Below, piece by piece: positions 49,683 through 57,344 of a stretch of DNA of 58,043 nt (position 1 is the stretch's first letter; every line of letters begins with the position of its first letter). The position numbers and the translations under genes were made by a program. A model generated the notes under the pieces. That model did no database searches. It saw nothing but the letters and a program-made list of their open reading frames with translations, and had not been told where the DNA came from. Source of the DNA: Bradyrhizobium sp. (GTDB lineage Bacteria > Pseudomonadota > Alphaproteobacteria > Rhizobiales > Xanthobacteraceae); contig NZ_JAUYAN010000308.1 in NCBI RefSeq assembly GCF_030693485.1, forward strand, positions 1 to 58,043, read 5' to 3'.

Positions 49683-50084
49683 CTACGCCTTGGGGAAGTT
49701 CAGCTCAACGCCGACGCCGTCGGGATCGTACATGAAGAATTGCGTATCGCCGGTGCGCGGCACGATGCTCTCGCGGAAATTGACGTTCTTCGACTGCAAG
49801 CGCTTGCGCACGCCATCCGGATCAGTCGCGGCAAAGGCGATGTGATCGAGCCGGCCGGTGTCGTCGTACTTTTTCTCGGTGCCGCGGACCACGATGCCTT
49901 CGCGCGGCTTGCGGGTGCCCATCAGGTGCACCGTGGCGACGCCGCCGGAATAGAGCCAGTAGCCGGGGAAATCGAGCGGCGGCCGGTCGCCATTCTCGAG
50001 GCCGAGCACGTCGCAGTAGAATTCCCTCGTGCGCTCCAGGTTGGAGGGTTCGATGGTGTAGTGTTGCAGGACGCCAAGCGGCAT
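49683..50084 (-). CDS. VOC (glyoxalase/dioxygenase superfamily) protein
   Basis: 133 residues from the ATG at 50084. The paired beta-alpha-beta-beta-beta modules are seen as LQHYTIEPSNLERTREFYCDVLGLENG and RLDHIAFAATDPDGVRKRLQSKNVNF, with metal-ligand candidates His8, His in LDHIAF and Glu near the end (DPDGVGVELNF). The family includes glyoxalase I, extradiol dioxygenases and resistance proteins; the specific reaction cannot be told. Confidence 0.85.
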   Translation of the reverse strand: MPLGVLQHYTIEPSNLERTREFYCDVLGLENGDRPPLDFPGYWLYSGGVATVHLMGTRKPREGIVVRGTEKKYDDTGRLDHIAFAATDPDGVRKRLQSKNVNFRESIVPRTGDTQFFMYDPDGVGVELNFPKA

Positions 50085-50193
50085 GGGTGTCTCCTGGAGA
50101 GTTGGACCTGTAGGAGGCCGGAATCGGCTCATCATCCAGCGCCGCAGGGTTCGGAGAAAGCCCTGGGATATGCAAGGCAGATGCGCACGATGC

Positions 50194-50230
50194 GCTGCAG
50201 TAGGCCGCCCGGGGTGCACCCCGGTGCAGC
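50194..50230. promoter_or_regulatory. Nested palindrome between VOC and PilZ genes
   Basis: A perfect 16-base palindrome, CCGGGGTGCACCCCGG (50209-50224), is nested within outer arms GCTGCA (50194-50199) and TGCAGC (50225-50230). It lies 110 bases upstream of the VOC start and 118 upstream of the PilZ start, a position suited to a dimeric regulator, but no regulator is encoded nearby. Confidence 0.4.
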
Positions 50231-50347
50231 TTGAGCACCATACGGATGCGCAAATGGCGCTTTTCGCACACGCGAAACACGGCAGAGCGTTAATTATTTA
50301 AAGGTTTAGCGTTAGCCTTGCGCCGACGCCAGCCAAGGTCGCCGCAG

Positions 50348-50602
50348 ATGGAAGAAAAACGTAAGCACCCACGCACCGAAGTCGATGAGCCGGCTTACAT
50401 TTCGTCCGGCGGCTCGGTCATGAGCTGCACGGTCCGCAATATCTCGCCCGAGGGTGCGGCCATCGATATCGAGAACCCAGCCTTCATACCCCCACGCTTT
50501 CGTCTGGTGATGGCCAGCGACTCCTCGGTCCGGGAGTGTCAGGTGGCCTGGATCCAGCGTAATCGGGTCGGCCTCACCTTCGTCGAGACCACGCCGGCAT
50601 AG
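50348..50602 (+). CDS. Single-domain PilZ protein
   Basis: 84 residues from the ATG at 50348 (MEEKRKHPRTEVDEPAYISSGG). The PilZ c-di-GMP motif RxxxR is KRKHPRTEV (R5-x3-R9 spacing) and the DxSxxG counterpart is NISPEGAAID (Asn replaces Asp). The rest (FRLVMASDSSVRECQVAWIQRNRVGLTFVE) completes the barrel. It could bind c-di-GMP and regulate motility or exopolysaccharide; the Asn substitution is common in this family. An A/T-rich stretch (about 50289-50305) could be its promoter. Confidence 0.85.
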   Translation: MEEKRKHPRTEVDEPAYISSGGSVMSCTVRNISPEGAAIDIENPAFIPPRFRLVMASDSSVRECQVAWIQRNRVGLTFVETTPA

Positions 50603-50653
50603 CGGTCTGAACCGGGCAGGGCGCCCTTGGGCCGGCCTTCCATTCGCGGCCGG

Positions 50654-51622
50654 CTATTCGATCCTCAGCTTCGCATCACGAACTACCTTGCCCCACTTTT
50701 CGATCTCCAGCCTGATGCGCGCCGCGAACTCGTCGGGTGTATTGGCTACCCCCTTGAAGCCGAGTACGGCGAGGCGCTCGGTAACTTCGGGCCGCGCTAC
50801 GCTTTTGGCGATCTCGCGGGAAAGCAGCTCGACGATCTCTTTCGGCGTTCCCGCCGGCGCCACGATGCCGGTCAGCGTATCGGCTTCCTGATCCTTCACG
50901 CCCTGTTCGGCGAAAGTCGCCACGTCGGGTATTCCGCCCGCCCGTGCGGTCGCCGCCACGCCGAGCGCGCGCACTTGCCCGGCCTGGATGGCCGAAAGGG
51001 ACGACGGCAACGCCGTAAAGGCGATCGGGGTGTGGCCGCCGACGGTGGCCTGTACGGCCGGCGCCGCGCCGCTGAAGGGGACGTGGACCAGGTCGAGCTT
51101 GAACGCGAGACGGAACAGTTCGCCGCCAAGATGGGGCGTCGAGCCGAGGCCGGGGCCGGCAAAGCTGTACTTGCCGGGATTGTCCCGGATCAGCTGCACC
51201 AGTTCAGGCAGCGTTTTGGCCGGAACCGACGGGTTAACGACCACGACGTTTGGCGAAACCGCGACCAGCGAAACGGCAGCGAAATCCTTCACCGGATCAT
51301 ACGGCACCTTGGCATAGAGGCTGGGGTTCACCACGAAGCCGGTTGAGATCGCCATGATGGTGTAGCCGTCGGGGGGGACCCGCGCGACCTGACCGGCCGC
51401 GGTGTTGCCGCCCGCGCCGCCGATATTCTCGATAAAGAACTGCTGGCCGAGACTTTCGGAAAGCCGCTGCGCCACGAGTCGCGCGATGACGTCGGTAGGA
51501 CCGCCCGGCGGAAACCCGACCACCACGCGCACCGGCCGGTTCGGATAGCCCTGCGCCAGCGAGGGCACGATGCCGGACAGCAACAACGCGGCTGCGAGAA
51601 TTCCGCGCAAAACAGACGCCAT
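50654..51622 (-). CDS. Bug-family (TctC-like) tripartite transporter binding protein
   Basis: 322 residues from the ATG at 51622 with a good Shine-Dalgarno (AAAGGGGGG). Signal peptide to about residue 25 (PSLAQG), then the family opening YPNRPVRVVVGFPPGGPTDVIARLVAQRLSESLGQQFFIENIGGAGGNTAAGQVARVPPDGYT. Two conserved loops (PPGG and the IGGAGGN region) bind carboxylates. No TctA/TctB membrane genes are adjacent, as for most members in this order. Ligand unknown. Confidence 0.88.
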   Translation of the reverse strand: MASVLRGILAAALLLSGIVPSLAQGYPNRPVRVVVGFPPGGPTDVIARLVAQRLSESLGQQFFIENIGGAGGNTAAGQVARVPPDGYTIMAISTGFVVNPSLYAKVPYDPVKDFAAVSLVAVSPNVVVVNPSVPAKTLPELVQLIRDNPGKYSFAGPGLGSTPHLGGELFRLAFKLDLVHVPFSGAAPAVQATVGGHTPIAFTALPSSLSAIQAGQVRALGVAATARAGGIPDVATFAEQGVKDQEADTLTGIVAPAGTPKEIVELLSREIAKSVARPEVTERLAVLGFKGVANTPDEFAARIRLEIEKWGKVVRDAKLRIE

Positions 51623-51716
51623 GACGCCCCCCTTTGTTCTCGTTGGCGCCATCATCGGCGAGGGCGCCGTACAGAACAAGGGCAAAGCGACACAACAGCA
51701 AAGCTATCTGCCGTCG

Positions 51717-52394
51717 CTATTCCTTCAGCAGCGGCTTGATGGCTTGTTCCAGCTCCTCGAACGACATCGCGCCCTTGAGCCGTTCGCCATTGACGAAAAA
51801 CGTCGGGGTCGAATCCACCCTGATGACCTCATGGGCAAACCGCTGGTCGGCGGCGAGCTTGTCGAGCAGGGTCTGATCCCTGCCGCAGCTCTCGACGGCC
51901 TGTTCGCTCATCCCGGCCTGCTTGCCGATCACCCTCAATGTCACGTTGGTCTGCGCCATCAGCATCTGTTGTTGCTGAAACAGGAGCTGGACGGTGCCGA
52001 AAAACTTCTCGGCATCGCCATTGGCGACACAGCGCGCCAGCATCGATGCCGCCGCGGCCTTGATATCGAGCGGGAATTCCCGAAACACGAAACGCACCTT
52101 GCCGGTGTCGATGTATTTCGTCCGCAACATCGGAAACACGTTCTCGCCGAACGCCGCGCAATGCGGGCAACTCATTGACGAATATTCGGTGATGGTCACT
52201 GGCGCGTCGGCGGGACCGAGCGCCATGTCCGGCAGCGACACCGGCTGCGCCACCAGCGCCGCGGTGGCGAGCTGCGCCATCGCGCCACCGGTCGGATGGA
52301 ACGCGATCAATCCGAGCAGAGTGGCAAACCCGGCCCTTGTCAGCGCATAGGTAAAGGCCCGGCGCAGTGCGACCAACCGACGGCTCCCGTTCAA
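51717..52394 (-). CDS. DsbA-family thiol oxidoreductase, exported
   Basis: 225 residues. No ATG start exists in the frame near the N-terminus; I chose the TTG at 52394 because it follows the upstream stop by one base, has AAGGA six bases upstream, and gives a positively charged signal peptide (MNGSRRLVALRRAF, cleavage near AMAQ, 40). The active site is CPHC (C76, C79) in EYSSMSCPHCAAFGE, and the cis-Pro loop is DSTPTFFVNGERLKGAMS. Sec-exported DsbA/ScsC-like protein. It is probably coupled to the small gene just upstream. Confidence 0.8.
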   Translation of the reverse strand: MNGSRRLVALRRAFTYALTRAGFATLLGLIAFHPTGGAMAQLATAALVAQPVSLPDMALGPADAPVTITEYSSMSCPHCAAFGENVFPMLRTKYIDTGKVRFVFREFPLDIKAAAASMLARCVANGDAEKFFGTVQLLFQQQQMLMAQTNVTLRVIGKQAGMSEQAVESCGRDQTLLDKLAADQRFAHEVIRVDSTPTFFVNGERLKGAMSFEELEQAIKPLLKE

Positions 52395-52395
52395 T

Positions 52396-52599
52396 TCAGG
52401 TCCTTGACGTACCGAGAATACTGGCAACGGTCTTCGCCGTGATCGCTAACCGCTCGGAGGTGCTGAGGGCCTTCAGGCGTTCCCTGGCGCGCTCTTCGAT
52501 CAACAGATCGATAAACGCCAGCCGGCTGGGCTCGTCGACCGCGTCAGCCAGCAGGCTCCGATAGCGGTGGTAGTCAAATCCCCCGTCTTGCTTACTCAT
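52396..52599 (-). CDS. Conserved hypothetical small protein
   Basis: 67 residues, ATG at 52599. Sequence: acidic and helical, with DEPSRLAFIDLLIEERARERLKALSTSERLAITAKTVASIL. It ends one base before the TTG start of the DsbA-like gene, indicating a two-gene operon. No known domain. Confidence 0.6.
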   Translation of the reverse strand: MSKQDGGFDYHRYRSLLADAVDEPSRLAFIDLLIEERARERLKALSTSERLAITAKTVASILGTSRT

Positions 52600-52733
52600 C
52601 TCACGCCCCCGCGTACTTTACCGAGTGAAGTGTTTATCAGCCCGCGGAGCTGCGCAATAGCCTGTTGCGGGCATGCCTCCCGTGCATCGCATCGCGGCCG
52701 CTGCGGCGGTAACATGGGAGGGCGACGAGGGCG

Positions 52734-52961
52734 CTATTTGGGTTGATCGGCCTTCGGCCTGGCGGCTTCCTGGGCTCGCGCGGCCATCCATGCGTCGTAT
52801 TCGGGCGTACCGCGCCGCGGCGGAACTCCGGCAGGCATGCCGCCCATCCACTGCGGCAGGTCCGCCATCCGTTCGCCCGCGGTTTTTCCGGCGCAGGACG
52901 GCAGCAGCAAGCCCGTAAGGCCAAGCAAAACGCAGGTGAGAAGCGGCGAGAATCGGTTCAT
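52734..52961 (-). CDS. Small lipoprotein
   Basis: 75 residues from the ATG at 52961 (MNRFSPLLTCVLLGLTGLLLPSCAGKTAGERM). A lipobox LLPSC (Cys about 23) ends the signal sequence. The short mature part (ADLPQWMGGMPAGVPPRRGTPEYDAWMAARAQEAARPKADQPK) contains the DAWMAARAQEAARPK pattern common in small rhizobial lipoproteins. Function unknown. Confidence 0.75.
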   Translation of the reverse strand: MNRFSPLLTCVLLGLTGLLLPSCAGKTAGERMADLPQWMGGMPAGVPPRRGTPEYDAWMAARAQEAARPKADQPK

Positions 52962-53033
52962 CCGCGCGACTTGCCACGACAATGTGGCGGACTCGACCCA
53001 CAATCAAGGCTGAGATGGGACGACTGAGGTTCC

Positions 53034-53211
53034 ATGAACCATGCGCAGCCCGTCAGCGCATCTGTTGAAGATCAGGACCGTTTCACGCCGCAGATTTTCA
53101 GAGCGGAGTAATTGTTAACCGCCTGCGTCTACCGTTTGCGTAATCGCGGGTCTCGTAACTCATCCCGCGAGAGCTAACGAAACCCGCCGTCCTCAACCGG
53201 CGGGTTTCTTC
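53034..53211 (+). ncRNA. Candidate short transcript (small RNA or 25-codon leader) ending at a terminator
   Basis: An ATG at 53034 opens a 25-codon frame ending at 53111. Downstream are arms TCGCGGG/CCCGCGA (53144-53150, 53164-53170) and a strong 10-bp terminator stem AAACCCGCCG/CGGCGGGTTT (53180-53189, 53198-53207) followed by CTTCG. The arrangement suggests a short independent transcript. Whether the RNA or the peptide matters is open. Confidence 0.35.
53180..53207. terminator. Hairpin terminator
   Basis: Ten-base-pair stem with an eight-base loop; the stem ends in TTT on the plus strand and in TTT on the minus strand, so it may work in both directions. It separates the candidate small transcript from the 52-residue gene at 53228. 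Confidence 0.65.
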
Positions 53212-53227
53212 GTGAGAAAGTTTGCCG

Positions 53228-53386
53228 ATGTCGTTATCCTCAGCCAAAAACTATGCGCTTCGCGCCGCACGCTCGCAGGACGAGAAGGAGGCGATTGAAC
53301 TGCTATCGAAGGCCATCCTTGAACTGGCGTCGTCGATCGAGGCCACCGACGCGAAAATGAAGCAGATCAACAAAGCCAAGGGTTGA
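53228..53386 (+). CDS. Small soluble helical protein, 52 residues
   Basis: MSLSSAKNYALRAARSQDEKEAIELLSKAILELASSIEATDAKMKQINKAKG. The sequence is almost entirely amphipathic helix. GAGAAAG stands about ten bases before the ATG. It lies directly after a terminator and is convergent with the zinc-ribbon-like gene (24 bp apart). No known domain. Confidence 0.6.
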   Translation: MSLSSAKNYALRAARSQDEKEAIELLSKAILELASSIEATDAKMKQINKAKG

Positions 53387-53410
53387 CGGACGATCACCGC
53401 GCCGGAGCTT

Positions 53411-53629
53411 TCATCGTTTCCTGGCAGGGCGATGGCGCCCGGCGCTGGTCGGGTCACCGGCGATCTTCGTTTTCGAGAATTCGCATTTCGGGCATTTGAA
53501 AACGTGCTTCTCGGCACCGTTGGCCTGAGATTCGCTGCTGGCTAGCTTCATTCGCGTTCGGCACATCGCGCAGCGAGGGGGTTTTATGGCCTCAAGGGGC
53601 AGCGCAGTTGGGGTGTCAGACGGCGGCAT
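53411..53629 (-). CDS. Small zinc-ribbon-like protein
   Basis: 72 residues. Two CxxC pairs (RCAMCRTRM and FKCPKCEFSK) separated by about 25 residues form a probable zinc ribbon; the tail is basic (SAGRHRPARKR). Possibly nucleic-acid binding. Similar small proteins are scattered in Bradyrhizobium without assigned function. Confidence 0.65.
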   Translation of the reverse strand: MPPSDTPTALPLEAIKPPRCAMCRTRMKLASSESQANGAEKHVFKCPKCEFSKTKIAGDPTSAGRHRPARKR

Positions 53630-53859
53630 GGCTTCCCAGGTGAAAAAAGACGCCCGTGCTGGCGGAATGGGTGGCCTGTCAACCTAGTTGAAATAGCTCA
53701 TTGTTTTACGATGAGATGCACGGAAGCTACGGTTCGATCTACGACTGCGTTGATCTGCCTGACTATAGAGGGGCGCTGCGGCAGAAGGAATAGAAGAAGG
53801 CCCGTCAGGCCTTCGCCAATGTTTGAGGTTTCGAAGCAAGTGATGCGTCTGACTAGGCA

Positions 53860-54338
53860 TCAATCCGTTTTGGCTGGCTGCAGTTCGCGGGAAGTGCCGT
53901 CGCCGCGAAAGAGAGACACATGAAGGCCTTCGGGCCCTGGTTGCTGGCCAACGACGACAGAACAAGGGCTAACATGGCATGGGCCGACTTGCGTACGGTG
54001 TCGTCGAGGCTGACGATGTCAGGCCAAGAGGGACGCGGGGTCGTTTCAGGATGAGTGTGCCAATCTCCGACGAAATGCAGACCGCGATCGAAGCGGTCGT
54101 CGATCTCGCGCTGCTCGGCGCGCCTGTCCGGGATGTACGACCTTCGGGTTCGCCGATCCGTCCGTCTCGGGCCGGTCGCCTCTACGACTTTGATCCTCGC
54201 CCCGTGAAAACGACCAAACGACTGGCCGCCGGCCTCGCCCTGCCAGAAGCGCAGTTGCCTGTTCTTCGCGAAGGTTTCGACGAACGGATCCGTGAACACC
54301 AGCATCTGTCCGGAGCGACCAACGGGATACGCGATCAT
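53860..54338 (-). pseudogene. JAMM (MPN/Mov34) isopeptidase-like gene, frameshifted near its end
   Basis: The frame from the ATG at 54338 encodes a JAMM metalloprotease domain: Glu in GEAGGQSFG (E35), and HTHPETTPRPSWPD (H94, H96, S104, D107), the zinc-binding H-x-H-x7-S-x2-D. It ends, out of character, as LVLSSLASNQGPKAF and a stop at 53853. Shifting frame by one near 53955-53968 restores a family-like C-terminus, SVVVGQQPGPEGLHVSLFRGDGTSRELQPAKTD, with a stop at 53860. I infer a one-base indel; a sequencing error is possible. Such proteins accompany ThiF-like E1 enzymes in bacterial ubiquitin-like systems. The preceding remnant overlaps its start. Confidence 0.7.
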
Positions 54339-54460
54339 TCGGCCGCCTCGGCAGCGATCATGGCCGCGGCGTGCCTGCGCCGTGCTGCTTTGTATGATGC
54401 CGAGATCCGCTCGTTAACCTCCGGAGCAAGTGTGGCCTGAACTGGAGGCGAGTATGGTCT
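54335..54460 (-). pseudogene. Remnant of a gene upstream of the JAMM gene
   Basis: An open frame without a start codon ends in a TGA overlapping the JAMM gene ATG (ATGA at 54335-54338). It reads VQATLAPEVNERISASYKAARRRHAAAMIAAEAAE, a helical, coding-like tail. Four-base overlap is how such operons are built, so this is probably the 3' end of a lost partner. What the partner was cannot be told from 42 codons. Confidence 0.4.
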
Positions 54461-54581
54461 TTACCTGTGGTGAGGGACCCAAGACGGTAGCGGCTGGCTG
54501 CCCCTTGATTCACCGCAAGGTATATCCCGCGCGCTGCGGATATAGGAGTGTATCACAATTGTATAAAGAGGGACGACCGCC
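54461..54581. other. Short intergenic region with A/T-rich promoter-like stretch
   Basis: No gene. The part just before 54582 is A/T-rich (TATCACAATTGTATAAAG at about 54553-54570) and could hold the promoter of the secreted protein gene that follows. Confidence 0.35.
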
Positions 54582-54866
54582 ATGAAGATTCGAGCCTATC
54601 GATACCTGATTGGCGTATTGGTTGTGGCGGCAAGCAGCATCGGCGCGATCGCGGCGGCCAGCGCCCAGAGCTGCCAGGATCTATGGGTCGAGCGCAATTC
54701 CTACTACAAGCAAGCCGGTTATTGCTTCAAGACATCCAGGGCGATCTCCTATTTCGGTAACGGGGGTTGCATCTATGACATCGAGGCAAGCGTGCCGCTG
54801 CCGCGCAATATCCGCGCCCGTATTGCCGAGATCACCCGGATCGAGCGGCGCAGCGGCTGCAATTAA
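54582..54866 (+). CDS. Exported YARHG-like small protein
   Basis: 94 residues. A signal peptide ends at SAQS (about 28-30). The mature domain CQDLWVERNSYYKQAGYCFKTSRAISYFGNGGCIYDIEASVPLPRNIRARIAEITRIERRSGCN fits the YARHG fold, a short Cys-containing extracellular domain that often occurs in host-associated bacteria and binds peptidoglycan or unknown ligands. Four Cys would give two disulfides. GAGGG precedes the ATG. Confidence 0.8.
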   Translation: MKIRAYRYLIGVLVVAASSIGAIAAASAQSCQDLWVERNSYYKQAGYCFKTSRAISYFGNGGCIYDIEASVPLPRNIRARIAEITRIERRSGCN

Positions 54867-54923
54867 GAATGTCCGCCCGCGCTGCCGGGCTCCTGTGGCG
54901 GTCGCAAGTTCGTGGTTGATCTG

Positions 54924-55409
54924 ATGATCAGAGTTCTTCTTATCGTCCTCGCTTGCGGCTTCGGCGGCAACGCCGTCGCCGCGCCGGGCTGGATCAGGCC
55001 GCAACTTCCGGCGGCGTTCGGTTTTCTCGTCATGCAGTGCGACCAGCGCGATTTCTGTTTCGCGATCGCCTGTCCCGACGGGAAGCTGCAGCTCGTCAAC
55101 ATTTCGCCCGGCGGCGGTCCCATGGGCAATCCGGACTTTGGCGCGAGCGGCCGCGCCGCGAAACTGACCGTGGGGCAGGAATCATTCTCGCTGGCATTCA
55201 GCTGGGACGACAGCATCCTGGAACAGGTCGGCAATGCCGGAAGCCGCAGCGAATTGCCGGTCGCGGCGCTGACGGCGCTGGCCCGGTACAACGGCAGGAT
55301 CGAGGGAACCAATACCGGGCCGGTCAAGGCCACGATCCGCAGCGGCGGGCTCAAGCAGCATTGGCCCGTGATCGCCAGAACATGCGGACTTCCTGAACTG
55401 CCGCGCTGA
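54924..55409 (+). CDS. Exported protein of unknown function
   Basis: 161 residues from the ATG at 54924 (MIRVLLIVLACGFGGNAVAAPGW); a GTG at 54912 is an alternative. Signal peptide ends near VAA (about 19). The mature part has four Cys (MQCDQRDFCFAIACPDG near the N-terminus and IARTCGLPELPR at the end). It is a compact beta-rich domain of unknown family. It follows the YARHG-like gene by 57 bp and may be cotranscribed. Confidence 0.7.
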   Translation: MIRVLLIVLACGFGGNAVAAPGWIRPQLPAAFGFLVMQCDQRDFCFAIACPDGKLQLVNISPGGGPMGNPDFGASGRAAKLTVGQESFSLAFSWDDSILEQVGNAGSRSELPVAALTALARYNGRIEGTNTGPVKATIRSGGLKQHWPVIARTCGLPELPR

Positions 55410-55427
55410 CCAGAGGTGCTCGCCGCT

Positions 55428-56273
55428 TTACTGTTCGAAATGCGTCGGATTACCGACGACGCCGCTTTCACAGAACCGCTGGAATGATCCCCATCGCGAG
55501 CCGAGGTCGGAAAGATTGATGGCGTAACTTCGGCCCGCCAGCGTCAAGTCCAGATCGCCGGCCGCCTTGATCGACGCCAGCAGAGGCGCACCGATTTCGG
55601 CATAATGAATATCCGCATCCCAGTCGAGGCTGCGCGAAAGAGGCGACTTCGTCTTGTAGAGGTTGCGGAACGTCAGTTGGGTCGGTGCCGGAGCACCCGT
55701 CATATTCGTTCCGCGGGCGAAGATCATGGCCGGTTCGCTATCGCGCAATTTGACCGACGGCTGAACCAGCAACACGTAATAGTTCGATTTCATGCACACG
55801 AACTCAAACAGACCGATCCCGGCCTCGACCAGGCTCTCCCGCTGCTTCGGCAACAGCGCGGGCAGATCCTTGTATTCCTTGCTGGGCTTGTGGATCTGCC
55901 AGCCGCCGGTCGCGACCTTGACGGACTCTGCGGCAGGGGCGGCAGCCGAACCAGAGCCAGCGGGTTTCGTCGTCTTGCAGGGGCCTGAGTCGGCGGGCGG
56001 CTTTTTGATGATGAAAGCGTCGCCCGGCAGCAGGTCGCCGCTGATCGTCACCTGATGGCCCTCGAAAGGCCCGAGATCTACCGCTTGGCCGTCGGCATTC
56101 CGCGGGAGGATTTCATAGCCATCGGACGAGACGAAGATTCCGTTGGCGACGCAGCCGACGATCGTTTTCGGCACCGGCTTTGAAGCAACCGCCGGGCCGA
56201 TACCTGCCAGCGCTGTTGCTGCCGCGAGGACGGCGCAAACACGGATCATGGCTGTGAAGCGAGGGGTTGACAT
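55428..56273 (-). CDS. Exported protein with OB-like N-terminal domain
   Basis: 281 residues from the ATG at 56273, preceded by GGAGAG. Signal peptide to about residue 29 (AVASKP). The N-terminal part (TIVGCVANGIFVSSDGYEILPRNADGQAVDLGPFEGHQVTISGDLLPGDAFIIKK) resembles a small OB-type barrel with one Cys pair; the C-terminal two-thirds (FEFVCMKSNYYVLLVQPSVKLRDSEPAMIFARG, DLDLTLAGRSYAINLSDLGSRWGSFQRFCESGVV) is unassigned. It is the third gene of the right-end operon, 65 bp after the zinc-ribbon gene. Confidence 0.7.
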   Translation of the reverse strand: MSTPRFTAMIRVCAVLAAATALAGIGPAVASKPVPKTIVGCVANGIFVSSDGYEILPRNADGQAVDLGPFEGHQVTISGDLLPGDAFIIKKPPADSGPCKTTKPAGSGSAAAPAAESVKVATGGWQIHKPSKEYKDLPALLPKQRESLVEAGIGLFEFVCMKSNYYVLLVQPSVKLRDSEPAMIFARGTNMTGAPAPTQLTFRNLYKTKSPLSRSLDWDADIHYAEIGAPLLASIKAAGDLDLTLAGRSYAINLSDLGSRWGSFQRFCESGVVGNPTHFEQ

Positions 56274-56338
56274 GGTGTTTCTCTCCTGGAGGATCATCGT
56301 CATCGAGCGCCCGGTGAATCTGGATCGCGCAAGGCTTC

Positions 56339-57313
56339 TCATGTCAGTTCGGTTCCGCACTGGCCGCAGAAGCGGGCGTCAGGAGTTGCGGGATGACCGC
56401 ATTGCTTGCAGAAGTGCGGCGCTGAGGCCGTCTTTGCCTGTGGCGGCGCGGCGGGCTCCTTCAGTGCCAGCGCAATGGCGTCGTGCACCAGCGTTCTCGC
56501 ATCGGCTGCGCTGACGGAACTGAGGCGCACGGCGGTCGGCGCTCCGGCCGGGCCGCGCGGATCGATGACCCAGACGGCGGCGAAGCTGCGCAAGAATACC
56601 AGCGTCGTGGAATCCAATCCACCGGTCCGACGGCGATCGATCGACAGCACCGCAGCGGCGAGCGGCAATTCGAGATGTGCGAAGGCGGTGACGAAGGCCG
56701 GCTGCGGCGACCACAATCCCGTCTTCGCCCGCACGATCAACCCGCCCCGCGCCAGCACGTCGAGCCCAGCCAGCAGCCGCGCCTCCGTGACATCGCCGGG
56801 GCCGAAAACCTGCGTCAGCATGCCCGACAGCCAGCGCGGATCGGGCAGCGTCGCGCCGTCCAGCGCGCGCAGGTAGATGCTGTCCTCGTTGATCGCGACT
56901 TGACGCACCGGCGTGCGCGCGAGCAGGCTTTCCAGTTCCGTTTGCCGGTGCGCATCGGCCATCGCCGCCAGCGCCCACAAGGCGGCGATGTCGAGTTCGC
57001 TGCGATGGTCGACCGGCGCGAGCGGCTGATCGAGGCCTAGGGTTTCGACAACCAGGGCTTCCGCCACCGCGCCATCCACCGGGAATGAAACCGCGGCGCC
57101 GCCCTCGGGGTCCGGCGTCACCGCCGCCATCTGCTTTCCCGCGCCCGCGACGGCATAGCAGTCGAGTCGTCGCCTGCCGTCGCGGGTTACCGTGGTCACG
57201 GCGATGCGCGCGGAGGGATCGGCGAGTCCGGTGCGCACCGCTGCCGGCAATTGTGCGGCGTTTGCCGCGCGATCAAGTTGAACCACATCCGGCGCAATCG
57301 TTCGAGTAGTCAT
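56339..57313 (-). CDS. Protein with C-terminal zinc ribbon, unknown function
   Basis: 324 residues. A soluble alpha/beta body (about 1-285; SELDIAALWALAAMADAHRQTELESLLARTPVRQVAINEDSIYLRALDG, LAAAVLSIDRRRTGGLDSTTLVFLRSFAAVWVIDP) is followed by a linker and a zinc ribbon CKQCGHPATPDARFCGQCG (CxxC-x10-CxxC). No signal peptide, so cytoplasmic. The body is not recognised; its helix pattern loosely recalls chaperone-like proteins of secretion systems, which is speculation. It starts 31 bp after the large gene upstream. Confidence 0.75.
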   Translation of the reverse strand: MTTRTIAPDVVQLDRAANAAQLPAAVRTGLADPSARIAVTTVTRDGRRRLDCYAVAGAGKQMAAVTPDPEGGAAVSFPVDGAVAEALVVETLGLDQPLAPVDHRSELDIAALWALAAMADAHRQTELESLLARTPVRQVAINEDSIYLRALDGATLPDPRWLSGMLTQVFGPGDVTEARLLAGLDVLARGGLIVRAKTGLWSPQPAFVTAFAHLELPLAAAVLSIDRRRTGGLDSTTLVFLRSFAAVWVIDPRGPAGAPTAVRLSSVSAADARTLVHDAIALALKEPAAPPQAKTASAPHFCKQCGHPATPDARFCGQCGTELT

Positions 57314-57344
57314 GACATTGCTCCTGTGCGCGATTGCGCGCGCT

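Noticed and set aside
49537..49845. 102-codon plus-strand frame
   Set aside because: Its second half is antisense to the VOC gene and the first half contains a hairpin.
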